Source of the DNA: Actinomycetota bacterium
Lineage (GTDB): Bacteria; Actinomycetota; Acidimicrobiia; IMCC26256; JACPCJ01
Reading direction: 5' to 3'
DNA: 64,000 bases
Assembly (NCBI GenBank): GCA_016179865.1
Contig: JACPCJ010000095.1
Location: 1-64,000 of the forward strand
Shown piece after piece: positions 1-9,278 of this stretch. The notes beneath the pieces were generated by a model. That model worked only from the letters and a program-made list of their open reading frames with translations. It did not search any database and had not been told where the DNA came from. The stretch's first letter is position 1, and the number at the start of each line of letters is the position of its first letter. The translations under genes were made by a program, and so were the position numbers.

Positions 1-1548
1 CAGAACGACGGTGTCCGCGGGATCGACCAGCATCTGGCTCGTCACCACGATGTCCTGGTGCACCCGGAGCGGGACCCGCTCCAGGGCACGGTGCACGGCA
101 GGGGGGTCGGGCAGCACGTCGAGGAAGTTCCCGCCGCTCGACCAGAGCACGTCGAGGTCGCCGCGCCCGGCGGCCTCGACCATCTCGGAGGCCGTCAGGC
201 CGGGTCGGTCGCCGATCGGAAACCCGTACCGCTCGCCGAGCTCCGAGGCCGAGGCCGGGTCCACCGGAATCCCTCCCGGGAGCACGGTGGCGTAGGCCCC
301 CATCTCGGCCCCGCCCTGGACACCCGAGTGCCCCCGGATGGGCATGAGCCCCGCCCCCTCCCGCCCGACGTTGCCGCGGGCCAGGGCGAGGTTGACGATG
401 GCCTGCACGTTGTCGGAGCCGAAGGCGTGCTGGGTGATCCCCATCGACCACACGAAGATCGCCGCCCTCGACTCGCGATACAGGGCGGCGAAGCGCCGCA
501 TGTCGTCGACCGACGCACCCGAATCGCGCTCGAGGTCCGCGAACGACGCGGCGTCCAGCACTGCCCGCAGGTCGTCGAACCCGGCCGTGTGGCCGCGGAT
601 GAACTCGTCGTCGGCTCCGCCGTCCTCGATGAGGAGCTTGAGCACGCCGTTCACGAACGCCACGTCGCCGCCGGTGTGGATCGAGAAGAACTCGTCGGTC
701 ATGCGGGTGCCGAACAGGGCACTCTCGACGTTGCTCGGCACCCAGTAGCGCTCCAGGCCCGGCTCGCGGTACGGGTTGACGACCGCCACCTTCGTCCCGG
801 CCTTGCGCGCCAGATACAGGTACTTCATGAAGACGGGCTGGGCGTTGGCGACGTCGGAGCCGAACAGCACGATGAGGTCGGACCGGAACAGGTCGGAGTA
901 CGAGATCGTGGTGGCGGCGGCGCCCACGGACCGCTTCAGGATTGCGGTCGAGGGCGCGTGGCAGACGCGGGCGGCGTTGTCGACGTTGTTGGACCCCATC
1001 GCCCGCACTGCCTTCTGGGCGGCGTAGTACACCTCGTTCGTCAGGCCCCGGCTCGTGAGATAGAGGCCGAAACGCTCGGGCCCGGCGGCGCGGATCCGCC
1101 CCGCCACGAGATCCAGGGCCTCGTCCCACGACACCCGGCGGAAGCCCGCTTCCCCCCGGCGCCGGACCATGGGCCAGGCCAGGCGCCCGAGGTCACGCAG
1201 CTCGGCGCCCGTCATCTGCCGGAGCGGGGCGACCTCCCGGAGGGAGCGCTTCTTGATCGGCCCCATGGTGTTGACCCGCAGGAGGCTGAGCCGGGTCGTG
1301 CACAGGTGGACGCCGCTGATCGTCCAGTCGCGCGTCCCCGCCACGCCGAGGGCGCAGCCGTCGCAAACGCCCCGGCGGAGAATTCGCCAGGCGTAGAGCG
1401 GGTGGCGGCGGTTCTCCCAAACCGTCCGCAGCATCTCGGCGTAGGCGTTGGGCTTCGTCTCGCCAAGCCCGTACGGCTTCCAGCCGACCCACAGGTCGTG
1501 CCGCATCCGCTTCGGCGCCTTGATCGTGCCCCGGTGCTTCTGCCCCAT
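1..1548 (-). CDS. Formate dehydrogenase-type molybdopterin oxidoreductase (FdhF/YdeP-like), C-terminus cut by window edge
   Basis: Own translation of the minus strand (not in ORF track): MGQKHRGTIKAPKRMRHDLWVGWKPYGLGETKPNAYAEML...GVCDGCALG...MGSNNVDNAARVCHAPSTAILKRSVGAAATTISYSDL...; ATG overlaps the fdhD stop (ATGA). Confidence 0.88.
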   Translation of the reverse strand, partial: MGQKHRGTIKAPKRMRHDLWVGWKPYGLGETKPNAYAEMLRTVWENRRHPLYAWRILRRGVCDGCALGVAGTRDWTISGVHLCTTRLSLLRVNTMGPIKKRSLREVAPLRQMTGAELRDLGRLAWPMVRRRGEAGFRRVSWDEALDLVAGRIRAAGPERFGLYLTSRGLTNEVYYAAQKAVRAMGSNNVDNAARVCHAPSTAILKRSVGAAATTISYSDLFRSDLIVLFGSDVANAQPVFMKYLYLARKAGTKVAVVNPYREPGLERYWVPSNVESALFGTRMTDEFFSIHTGGDVAFVNGVLKLLIEDGGADDEFIRGHTAGFDDLRAVLDAASFADLERDSGASVDDMRRFAALYRESRAAIFVWSMGITQHAFGSDNVQAIVNLALARGNVGREGAGLMPIRGHSGVQGGAEMGAYATVLPGGIPVDPASASELGERYGFPIGDRPGLTASEMVEAAGRGDLDVLWSSGGNFLDVLPDPPAVHRALERVPLRVHQDIVVTSQMLVDPADTVVL

Positions 1549-2399
1549 CAGCCCAGATCGACCTGCTCGGGGTGGCTGTACACGTTGAACGAGCCGTCGC
1601 GCACGAATCCCACCACGGTGACGCCCAGGCGAGCTCCGGCCTCCACGGCCAGGCTCGACGGCGCCGATACCGCGCACACCACCGGGATCCCGGCGACGGC
1701 GGCCTTCTGCACGATCTCGAAGCTCGCCCTCCCCGAGACCATGAGGGCGTAGCCCGACAGCGGGAACCGTCCGGCCAGGAACTGCTCGCCGGCCACTTTG
1801 TCGACGGCGTTGTGGCGGCCCACGTCTTCCCGCACCGCCACCAACTCTCCGGAGGCGTCGAACAGCCCAGCGGCGTGGAGCCCGCCCGTCTCCTCGAAGA
1901 CGGCCTGGGCGCCCCGCAGGAGGCCGGGGAAGGCCGAAATCTGCGACGCCGGGCGGGCGGCGCCGCGCTCCACCGGGGCGCAGCGGACCTCGACGTCAGC
2001 GATCGACGCCTTGCCGCATACGCCGCAGCTCGACGTGGCCAGGAAGTGACGCCGCAGCTCAGGATCCCACTCCCGGCGCAGGCGCACCGTGACCACGTTG
2101 TACTCCTGGGCGCCGTCGGGGCCCACGCAGTAGGCGATCGACTCGATCTCGCCCGGGGCGGCCACGAGGCCCTCGGTCGCGAGGAAGCCGGCGGCGAGGT
2201 CGAAGTCGTCGCCCGGAGTGCGCATCGTGACGACCAGGGCCTCAGGTTCTCCGCCCAGGCCGCCCACGCGGATCTCCATGGGTTCCTCGGTGGCGAGCCG
2301 GTCAACGCGCTCGGCGGCGCCACCCGGCCGTTGCGAGACGATCCGCACCCGCGCCGTACGTGTGCGGGCTTCGTGGTGCTCGACTCGATCAGTCCCCAC
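1548..2399 (-). CDS. fdhD: Formate dehydrogenase accessory sulfurtransferase FdhD
   Basis: LAAGFLATEGLV, SSCGVCGKASI, EDVGRHNAVDKV, SGRASFEIVQKA motifs; start (GTG 2399) inferred, overlaps mobA end. Confidence 0.9.
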   Translation of the reverse strand: MGTDRVEHHEARTRTARVRIVSQRPGGAAERVDRLATEEPMEIRVGGLGGEPEALVVTMRTPGDDFDLAAGFLATEGLVAAPGEIESIAYCVGPDGAQEYNVVTVRLRREWDPELRRHFLATSSCGVCGKASIADVEVRCAPVERGAARPASQISAFPGLLRGAQAVFEETGGLHAAGLFDASGELVAVREDVGRHNAVDKVAGEQFLAGRFPLSGYALMVSGRASFEIVQKAAVAGIPVVCAVSAPSSLAVEAGARLGVTVVGFVRDGSFNVYSHPEQVDLG

Positions 2400-2964
2400 G
2401 CAGCGCCTCCAGGTCGCCCGGGGTGTCGATGTCGGAGAAGGCGTCGGCGGGAGCCACCCGCGACCAGTCGGCCTCGGAACACCGCCGGCAGGGGACCCGG
2501 TCCAGCAGCGCGTGCATCGACGCCTCACCCGCCGCCACCAGCTCCCCCGCCACGGCCATGGCCTCGGGTGAGTAACGCGCGCAGAGAGGCTGGAGCCTTC
2601 CACCCCCCTCGGGGACGACGCTGTCGGTGGTGTCGGCGTTGACGATGAGTTCCAGCAGTCCAGCCGTCACCCGGGGCATGTCGCAGGCGAGGAGGAGCAC
2701 GGGCCCATCGTGCCCGTGCTCGACGCGGAGTGCATGCCCACCGGCGACGAGGGCCGCGAGGGGGCCGGAACCGGGCGGGACCTCCTGGATCGCGGGAAGG
2801 GGGCTGCGCCCCGGCCCGACCTCCAGGCAGGGGAAGCACACGTTGGCGAGGACGGCGGCGGCGTGCTCGGCCAGGGAGAGCCCGTCGAGGACGACGGCGG
2901 CCTTGTCGCGACCCAGGCGGCGGCTGGCCCCGCCGGTCAGGAGCAGGCCGGCGACGCGCGTCAC
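2389..2964 (-). CDS. mobA: Molybdenum cofactor guanylyltransferase MobA-like
   Basis: N-term GLLLTGGASRRLGRDKA, LLLACDMPRV; adjacent to fdhD. Confidence 0.85.
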   Translation of the reverse strand: MTRVAGLLLTGGASRRLGRDKAAVVLDGLSLAEHAAAVLANVCFPCLEVGPGRSPLPAIQEVPPGSGPLAALVAGGHALRVEHGHDGPVLLLACDMPRVTAGLLELIVNADTTDSVVPEGGGRLQPLCARYSPEAMAVAGELVAAGEASMHALLDRVPCRRCSEADWSRVAPADAFSDIDTPGDLEALRGD

Positions 2965-2986
2965 CAGTTAGCGGCGAGCAACTGGC

Positions 2987-3784
2987 TCACCAGTCGATGC
3001 CGAGGGACTGGCGCATGATCGCTTCGAACTCGGCGTCGCCCAAGCCAGCCCGGGTGGCCGTGGCCAGCTCGGCGTCGGCGCCAACCGGGATCCGCAGCGG
3101 CGTCTCTTCCGCCTCGATGGCGTCGGCGATGGCGACCGCTACCACTTCCGGCCCCGGGCGCTCGCCGCCGAGAAGCTGCTCGTCGGCCTTGCTCATCTGC
3201 TCGAAGAGCGGGGCGTACAAGCCCTCGACGTTGTACTGCGGTGCGGACTCGCTGATGTTCGTGGCGAAGTAGCCGGGCTCGATGATGACCACCCGGATGC
3301 CGAACCGGCCCATCTCGTAGTGGAGCGTCTCAGACAGGGCTTCGAGGGCGAACTTCGACGCCGAGTAGGAGCCAGAGAGCGGGAGGCCGATCCGGCCCGC
3401 CACCGAGGACACGTTCACAACCGTGCCGCCGCCCCGCTCGCGCATGCCGGGAACGACGGCGTGGAGGAGGCGGATGACCCCGAACACGTTCGTCTCGAAG
3501 AGCGCCCGGATCGCCTCCATGGGCACGCCCTCGACGGGACCGCGCATGCTGACCCCCGCGTTGTTCACCAGCACGTCGACGTCGCCGGCGACCTCGACGG
3601 CTGCCGCGACGGACGCATCATCGGTGACGTCGAGCGCCACGCGCTCCTTCACGTCGATGTCGTCGAGCGTCCCGGGCCGCCGCGCCGTCGCGATGACCTC
3701 GTGCCCGCGCTGGGTCAGCTCGATGGCCGCCGCCCGGCCGAACCCCGTCGAACACCCCGTGATCAGTACTCGTGCCATCGTCAC
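2987..3784 (-). CDS. SDR family oxidoreductase
   Basis: VLITGCSTGFGRA, NNAGVS, YSASKFALEALSE. Confidence 0.85.
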   Translation of the reverse strand: MTMARVLITGCSTGFGRAAAIELTQRGHEVIATARRPGTLDDIDVKERVALDVTDDASVAAAVEVAGDVDVLVNNAGVSMRGPVEGVPMEAIRALFETNVFGVIRLLHAVVPGMRERGGGTVVNVSSVAGRIGLPLSGSYSASKFALEALSETLHYEMGRFGIRVVIIEPGYFATNISESAPQYNVEGLYAPLFEQMSKADEQLLGGERPGPEVVAVAIADAIEAEETPLRIPVGADAELATATRAGLGDAEFEAIMRQSLGIDW

Positions 3785-3907
3785 TCCCCCTCGTCAGGTC
3801 GTGCGCCGAAGTCTGCCCGCTTGAACGAATCCGCGCCGGATGCACCCTCGACCCCGACCCGGTTCCCGACTTACGGTGACGACGGGCACGACCTGGGGGG
3901 CGAGACC

Positions 3908-4630
3908 ATGCACGTACGACGCCGAGTTTTCCTGGCGACGATGGTCGCGGCGGTGATCGCGGTGGGCGGCGAGCCGGCGGCGGCGAGTCATTCCTGGAAT
4001 GGCTACCACTGGCCTTCCGGGCCGGGGCCCGTCACCGTGAGCCTCGGGGACAACGTCGGCGGGACGTGGGACGGGCTCCTCGTCGTGGTCGACGGGCAGT
4101 GGGACACGACGTACGTCGACGTGGCGGCCGGCGCGGGGGCGTCGGACGCCGCCTGCTCGCCGGTCGCGGGGCGGGTCGAGGTGTGCAATGGCGAGTATGG
4201 CGAGAACGGCTGGCTCGGTCTGGCGACGGTCTGGTTCGACAGCGGCGGCCACATCGCTCAGGGCACCGTTCAGGTCAACGACAGCTACTTCCTGACGCCG
4301 ACGTACGACAACGACACGGCTCGACTCCACGTCATGTGCCAGGAGGTCGGGCACACCCTCGGCCTCGGCCACCAGAAGAAGCCCCAGGCGAGGTCGTGCA
4401 TGAACGACTCGTGGGGGCTGTTCAACACCGACTACGACCAGCCCAACCAGCACGACTACGACCAACTCAACTCCCTCTACGCCCACGACGACACGGCACC
4501 CGGCGGCGGCACACCGTGCCGGAACCCGAAGAAGTGTCAGCAGGGTGCGGGCCAGGACGAGAACGTGAAGGTCGAACGTCTGCCCAACGGCCACACCAAG
4601 GTCACCTGGATCACCCCCGCCAGCGCGTGA
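3908..4630 (+). CDS. Secreted metzincin-like protein with QExGHxxGxxH motif
   Basis: Signal peptide MHVRRRVFLATMVAAVIAVGGEPAAA; HVMCQEVGHTLGLGHQKK followed by CMNDSW; start moved inside ORF 3320..4630. Confidence 0.65.
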   Translation: MHVRRRVFLATMVAAVIAVGGEPAAASHSWNGYHWPSGPGPVTVSLGDNVGGTWDGLLVVVDGQWDTTYVDVAAGAGASDAACSPVAGRVEVCNGEYGENGWLGLATVWFDSGGHIAQGTVQVNDSYFLTPTYDNDTARLHVMCQEVGHTLGLGHQKKPQARSCMNDSWGLFNTDYDQPNQHDYDQLNSLYAHDDTAPGGGTPCRNPKKCQQGAGQDENVKVERLPNGHTKVTWITPASA

Positions 4631-4685
4631 CTTTTCCTTCCCTTCGGCGTGAAGCCTGCAACGTCGAAGCGGAAGGAACACGGAC

Positions 4686-5219
4686 ATGCGCACCATCCGA
4701 CTGATCGTCCTCGTCCCCCTCGTCAGCCTCGTCTTCGCCGCCCCCGCGGGCGCCAATCACGACGCGGACGTAGGGAACCGGACCCGCCACGTGCAGGCCC
4801 ACCCCTGCTGGAGCGACATGAAGATCCTCGAGTCGCCCGGCGAGCAGACGCTGACCGGACCGGGCGGGCCGAACCTGCGCAACATCACGAAGATCACGGG
4901 GTCGACCGACGGTGGGTGCCGGATCCCATCGCCCGGCCTCGGCGCCGACTTCGTGAACTGGAGCGCCAGCTTCTCAGGACCGAGCGGCAGCTGCGCCGAC
5001 GCCGATGTGGAGTGGGACTACCCCGTCACCGACTGGGGGAACCTGAACTGCCCGATCAACAACCCCGCCACGGGCACCTACACCTTGAACCTGCACGTGG
5101 TCATCCACCCCTACCTCGACCCCGCCGAGGACGGCTGCGTGAAGCAGTTCGCCTACGACGGCGTTTACAAGGTCTGCGACTGGGCGCTCAGGACGCTCGT
5201 CGTCGACCTGCCGGCGTAG
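4686..5219 (+). CDS. Secreted hypothetical protein
   Basis: Signal peptide MRTIRLIVLVPLVSLVFAAPAGA; Cys-containing mature part. Confidence 0.6.
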   Translation: MRTIRLIVLVPLVSLVFAAPAGANHDADVGNRTRHVQAHPCWSDMKILESPGEQTLTGPGGPNLRNITKITGSTDGGCRIPSPGLGADFVNWSASFSGPSGSCADADVEWDYPVTDWGNLNCPINNPATGTYTLNLHVVIHPYLDPAEDGCVKQFAYDGVYKVCDWALRTLVVDLPA

Positions 5220-5236
5220 GGCGGGTGGCGTGACCC

Positions 5237-6589
5237 TCACCTGAGATCCACGCCCCGGAGCCGAAGGAGCGAGTCGACGGCGCCCGAGAGCCCGAACCGG
5301 TCGAGGACGCTGCCGTCCCAGCGGCTGACGATGGTCTCGGGGTGGATGTCGAGGCCCAGCTCCAGGTTCCGCTCGGAGATGGAGCGCCCCTCGGCCCTCG
5401 CCGGCTCGCAGACAGGAGGGACGGGGGTGCCGTCGGGGCGGAAGAAGACGAACTCGTCGTCTCTGCGTTCGGCCACGAACCCCCTGGCGTGGACCGAGGT
5501 GTGATGGAAGCGGCACAGCTCCAGAAGGTTCCACAACTCGGTCGGCCCACCCCGAGAGCGCCAGATCACGTGGTGGGCGTCGACCCACTTCGTGTTCGTG
5601 CAGCCGGGGAACCGGCACCCCTGGTCCCGGGCTCGAAGGGCCCGGCGCATCGCCCTCGGAATGGCGGGCGCCTTCTCGCCCGAGTGGACCGGCACCCCGT
5701 CGATCTGGATCACGGGCACGCACGAGCCGTCGCAGAGGAGTCGGTCCAGCGTCTCGGAGGACAGGGCGGTGCCGTTCCCGAGGCAGCCGGCCTCATCCTC
5801 GTCCTCCAGGAGGGCCCGCAGGTCAAGGTGCACGTTCACCAAGAAGCGCTCCGAGAACGAGCGCTCTTCCGCGGAAGAGTCGAGGGCCATCTCGGCCAGG
5901 CGACAGAAGGCGTCGACCATGCGGGCCGACCAGGGGTCGGACGGCGTGTCGGTGGCGTCTTCCGCGGAAGAGTCGATCTCGGAAACGAAGTCGGCGATGG
6001 CCATGGTCTCGGCCACCGATTCGAGGGCAGCCCGGGCCAGGGCCAGGCGCTCGGGAGGCAGGTGGACGACGATGGTGCCCGAGCCGTCGTCGTGCTCGAT
6101 CACGCTGAGCGCCCGTTCGTGGTGGTGCCTGCGGGCCTCCTCTCGCAGGGTGCGCTCCACAGCGGCCACGCCCTTCGTGATGCGCTCGAGCTGGGCCGCG
6201 GTAGAGGCCCGGGCCACGTCAACCAGATCGGATTCGGATTCGGCGGTGGCCACCCGGGTGATGGCCCGCACCTTGGAGTAGGAGAGCTCGCCTGAGAAGA
6301 ACGCCGCCCGGGTGACCGGAAGGTCCGAGAGCGCCCTCGCCACACGCACCCGCTCGTGGGCGGCGGGCATGGAGAGCCCGCAGCGCCAGTTCAGCCAGAC
6401 GGCAGTGGATCGACATCCCCACACCGCGTAGCCCTCTCGGCGGTCGAACTCTCCGATGAGGGCCAGCCAGCGGGCCTCGGCGGCGGCCAAGTGAGCGGCC
6501 AGCTCGGTGATCTCGGCCTCGATGCGCTCCAGCGGGACCGCCTCCAGTACCCCGGGCGACACCCCGGGCTCTACGACAAGCGTGTCCAT
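5237..6589 (-). CDS. DUF222/HNH endonuclease signature protein (13E12-like)
   Basis: C-terminal RDQGCRFPGCTNTKWVDAHHVIWRSRGGPTELWNLLELCRFHHTSVH HNH motif. Confidence 0.85.
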   Translation of the reverse strand: MDTLVVEPGVSPGVLEAVPLERIEAEITELAAHLAAAEARWLALIGEFDRREGYAVWGCRSTAVWLNWRCGLSMPAAHERVRVARALSDLPVTRAAFFSGELSYSKVRAITRVATAESESDLVDVARASTAAQLERITKGVAAVERTLREEARRHHHERALSVIEHDDGSGTIVVHLPPERLALARAALESVAETMAIADFVSEIDSSAEDATDTPSDPWSARMVDAFCRLAEMALDSSAEERSFSERFLVNVHLDLRALLEDEDEAGCLGNGTALSSETLDRLLCDGSCVPVIQIDGVPVHSGEKAPAIPRAMRRALRARDQGCRFPGCTNTKWVDAHHVIWRSRGGPTELWNLLELCRFHHTSVHARGFVAERRDDEFVFFRPDGTPVPPVCEPARAEGRSISERNLELGLDIHPETIVSRWDGSVLDRFGLSGAVDSLLRLRGVDLR

Positions 6590-6708
6590 GGCCTTCTCCT
6601 GTCTTGAATAGAACGAACTGATATACGCTTATTGTAGCTGGCGGGAGTGACACTTGTGCGTCTGGGACCGGGTGAAGGCGTCTTCCGCGGAAGACACGAG
6701 GGGGCTGT

Positions 6709-6915
6709 ATGCTGATCTGCATGCAGAGCACGAGTGTCAGGATCGACGCTGCCACCCACCAGGAGCTCAAGCGCCTCGCAGCCGAGATGAACACGACGGT
6801 GGGCAACACGGTCTCGCTCGCCGTCCGCGCGCTCCGCCAGGACCGCATCGGCGAGGAGTTGAGCGCCCCGTCGGGTGAAGACGAGGGCACCTGGCTCGAT
6901 GCCGACGTCAGGTGA
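6709..6915 (+). CDS. Antitoxin-like protein (RHH/MazE type)
   Basis: STSVRIDAATHQELKRLAAEMNTTVGNTVSLAVRAL; overlaps following MazF-like ORF. Confidence 0.65.
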   Translation: MLICMQSTSVRIDAATHQELKRLAAEMNTTVGNTVSLAVRALRQDRIGEELSAPSGEDEGTWLDADVR

Positions 6916-7240
6916 TGTCGTTGACCTCGAGCTGGGCGTGCCGCAGGGTCGAGAGGCTGGCATTCGCCGCCCCGCGGTCCTGGTGACGGCCCAGCGCATC
7001 CTCGACGCAGGCGCGTCGGTCATTCACGTCGTCCCGCTCACGACGACCATTCGTCGGTTTCACTCGGAGATCGTCATCGAGCCGGATGAGGCCAACGGCC
7101 TCGACGACGTTTCCGCCGCCCAGTGCCAACACCTCAGAGCCGTCTCCCGCGGCCGGATCCTCGAGGTCCGCGGCAATGTTGGCGCCGGCGTGCTGGCGCA
7201 ACTCCGCGAGACGATCGCGGTGATCCTTGATCTGCCGTGA
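6899..7240 (+). CDS. MazF/PemK-like endoribonuclease toxin
   Basis: GIRRPAVLVTAQRILDAGASVIHVVPLTTTIRRFHSEIVIEP...GLDDVSAAQCQHLRAVSRGRI; start ATG 6899 inferred. Confidence 0.75.
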   Translation: MPTSGDVVDLELGVPQGREAGIRRPAVLVTAQRILDAGASVIHVVPLTTTIRRFHSEIVIEPDEANGLDDVSAAQCQHLRAVSRGRILEVRGNVGAGVLAQLRETIAVILDLP

Positions 7241-7286
7241 TGATGGTGAACGAGCCGACGACGTGGGACTGCGCGACCCTGTTCGG

Positions 7287-7649
7287 ATGCTGCTGATCGA
7301 CGCCGCCAATGTGATCGGGTCTCGCCCAACCGGCTGGTGGCGCGATCGGCCAGGTGCGGCACAAGGCTTCACAGAGCGAGTGCGGGCGACGGTGACCGCG
7401 GGACGGCTGGGCCCACCCGTGACCATCGTGCTCGAGGGCCGAGCCCGGGCCGGAGCCGATGAGGCGGACGTGGACGGCGTCGAGGTCGTGCATGCGCCCG
7501 GTGAGGGCGACGACACCATCGCCGCCATCGCCGCCGCCAATCGTGACGTGGTCGTGGTCACGGCCGACCGTGAACTGGCCCAACGGGTCCGAGCCGCCGG
7601 CGCGGAGGTCGTCGGGCCGAACTGGCTGCTCGACCAGCTCGTCGACTGA
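7287..7649 (+). CDS. NYN domain (YacP-like) putative RNA-binding/nuclease protein
   Basis: MLLIDAANVIGSRPTGWWRDRPGAA...VVVVTADRELAQRVRAAGAEVVGPNWLLDQL. Confidence 0.75.
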   Translation: MLLIDAANVIGSRPTGWWRDRPGAAQGFTERVRATVTAGRLGPPVTIVLEGRARAGADEADVDGVEVVHAPGEGDDTIAAIAAANRDVVVVTADRELAQRVRAAGAEVVGPNWLLDQLVD

Positions 7650-7718
7650 CCTGCGGACCGAAGCCGGGGCCGGGGATGAGGCCGGCCGGCACCCGAGGTC
7701 CTGAGGCGGGATGCAAAC

Positions 7719-7750
7719 GCATACCGTTTTGCTGATCACTATTGGTATGC
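7719..7750. promoter_or_regulatory. Candidate operator of the second TA module
   Basis: Inverted repeat GCATACC-N18-GGTATGC immediately upstream of the antitoxin start at 7759. Confidence 0.4.
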
Positions 7751-7758
7751 TGTTCGGG

Positions 7759-8013
7759 ATGGCTACCGAACAAATCGCAGTCCGGCTGCCCGATGAGCTG
7801 CTGGTCGTGCTCGATGATCTCGTGGCGCGGGGCGTCTACAAGAGCCGAGCTGCCGCCGTCCGCGCCGGGATCGAGGCCGTGTTCGAACTCGATCGCCGTC
7901 GGCGAACGGACAGTGCAGTGGTCGAGGGGTACCGGCGCCTTCCGCCGACGCCAGCCGACCAACAGGCAGCGATCGCGTCGCTGCGAGACGCGATCGTCGA
8001 GGAGCCTTGGTGA
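7759..8013 (+). CDS. RHH (CopG/ParD-like) antitoxin
   Basis: MATEQIAVRLPDELLVVLDDLVARGVYKSRAAAVRAGIEAVFE; start within ORF 7711..8013. Confidence 0.75.
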   Translation: MATEQIAVRLPDELLVVLDDLVARGVYKSRAAAVRAGIEAVFELDRRRRTDSAVVEGYRRLPPTPADQQAAIASLRDAIVEEPW

Positions 8014-8327
8014 CCGATCCCCGTCGTGGAGAGGTGTGGTGGGGTGAGATCGAGGGTGTTGGGCGCCGGCCCTTCCTGGTGATGAGCCGCTCGGCCGCCA
8101 TCCCGGTCCTCAACAGCGTGCTTGCCGCTCCCGTCACGCGAACCATCCGCAACATCCCGACCGAGCTGCGGCTGGGGGCGGACGACGGGATGCCTACCGA
8201 GTGTGCGGCCGGCTTCGACAACCTTCGGGTCGTCCCGAAGGGATACCTCGTCGAACGGCAGTGCGCCCTCGAACCATCCCGGCTCGCCGAGGCATGCCGG
8301 GCGCTCCGGGCTGCGATGGACTGCTGA
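8007..8327 (+). CDS. MazF/PemK-like toxin
   Basis: DPRRGEVWWGEIEGVGRRPFLVMSRSAAIPVLNSVLAAPVTRTIRNIPTE. Confidence 0.88.
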   Translation: MVTDPRRGEVWWGEIEGVGRRPFLVMSRSAAIPVLNSVLAAPVTRTIRNIPTELRLGADDGMPTECAAGFDNLRVVPKGYLVERQCALEPSRLAEACRALRAAMDC

Positions 8328-8391
8328 CCCGCCGCTCCGTGACAGATCACTGGCGTGTCGCAGCTGAGGACCGTCGACCTCGGGCCCTCGC

Positions 8392-8907
8392 GTGAGCCGC
8401 GGCTTCGTGTTGTGGCCGGATGCCGACGGGTCGGCGGCGATCCGAGGATTCTGGGATGCGTTGGCCACGGCAGCGCTGCCGTCGTGCAGCACGCACACCC
8501 ATCGCCTGCACCAGCCTCACATCTCTCTGTCGGTCGCAAACGAGCTGCCAGTGCAAGCGGCCCTTGACGCCGTCGGGGCAGTCCCGAGCAAGCCGATCCG
8601 GTTGCGGATCGAGTCCATCGGCCTATTCCCGGGCGGGGTGCTCTTTCTCGCGTGCGTTCCCAACCGGGAGCTTCTTGTCGAACAGCGGCGCGTCCACCAA
8701 CTCGTCGGGCCGCTCGGGACCGGGACCTGGCCGTTCCTCGCTGAGGGTGAGTGGATGCCTCATGTGACTTGCGGCTGGGGTCTCAGGGAGGACCAGTTCG
8801 CGCAAGCCGCCGCCTTGGCGACGAAGTGGCTCCCCATCCACGGGTGGCTCGACCACGGCGGAGTCGAGGACGGCACCACCGGAGAAAGCTGGCCCGCGCC
8901 CCAGTGA
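8392..8907 (+). CDS. 2'-5' RNA ligase / 2H phosphoesterase family protein
   Basis: Two HxT/S motifs: PHISLSV and PHVTCGW at family-typical spacing. Confidence 0.75.
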   Translation: MSRGFVLWPDADGSAAIRGFWDALATAALPSCSTHTHRLHQPHISLSVANELPVQAALDAVGAVPSKPIRLRIESIGLFPGGVLFLACVPNRELLVEQRRVHQLVGPLGTGTWPFLAEGEWMPHVTCGWGLREDQFAQAAALATKWLPIHGWLDHGGVEDGTTGESWPAPQ

Positions 8908-8997
8908 GGTGGTTCCCCGCCGGTGCTCTCTCGGGATCGCCGGACGGGGCCACTGATCCGTCGATAGGGGCCAGGCGACCCGTCGCACTACTGGTAT

Positions 8998-9021
8998 CCT
9001 TACCTCGATACGAGAGTAAGG
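8998..9021. promoter_or_regulatory. Candidate operator of AbrB/PIN module
   Basis: Near-palindrome CCTTACCTCGATACGAGAGTAAGG just upstream of GTG start 9030. Confidence 0.4.
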
Positions 9022-9029
9022 AGGTGGTC

Positions 9030-9278
9030 GTGGACGCTGCCGCGAAGGTCACGTCGAAGGGGCAGGTGACGGTCCCGAAGGCAGTTCGTGATGCGCTCGG
9101 CATCAAGGAGGGAGACGAGGTCGTCTTCCGCGTCGAGGGCGATCGGGCTGTTCTGGCTCGTACGCCGGACTTCCTCGATCTGGCGGGCACGATCCGGGTG
9201 CCCGCGGCGAAACGCAACGTGGCCTGGGATGAGGTCATCCGGCGTACGAGGTCCGACCGAGCCTCGGCGCGGCGTTGA
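9030..9278 (+). CDS. AbrB/SpoVT-domain antitoxin
   Basis: AKVTSKGQVTVPKAVRDALGIKEGDEVVFRVEGDRAVLA; Shine-Dalgarno AAGGAGG upstream of GTG 9030. Confidence 0.85.
   Translation: MDAAAKVTSKGQVTVPKAVRDALGIKEGDEVVFRVEGDRAVLARTPDFLDLAGTIRVPAAKRNVAWDEVIRRTRSDRASARR

Noticed and set aside
1-1548. Selenocysteine codon in the formate dehydrogenase
   Set aside because: Candidate catalytic position reads RVCHA (Cys) and no in-frame stop was found in my translation
58-1752. Long + strand ORF over the fdh region
   Set aside because: Shadow ORF; the minus strand encodes a clear molybdoenzyme and FdhD, and the + peptide is low-complexity Arg/Ala/Gly-rich
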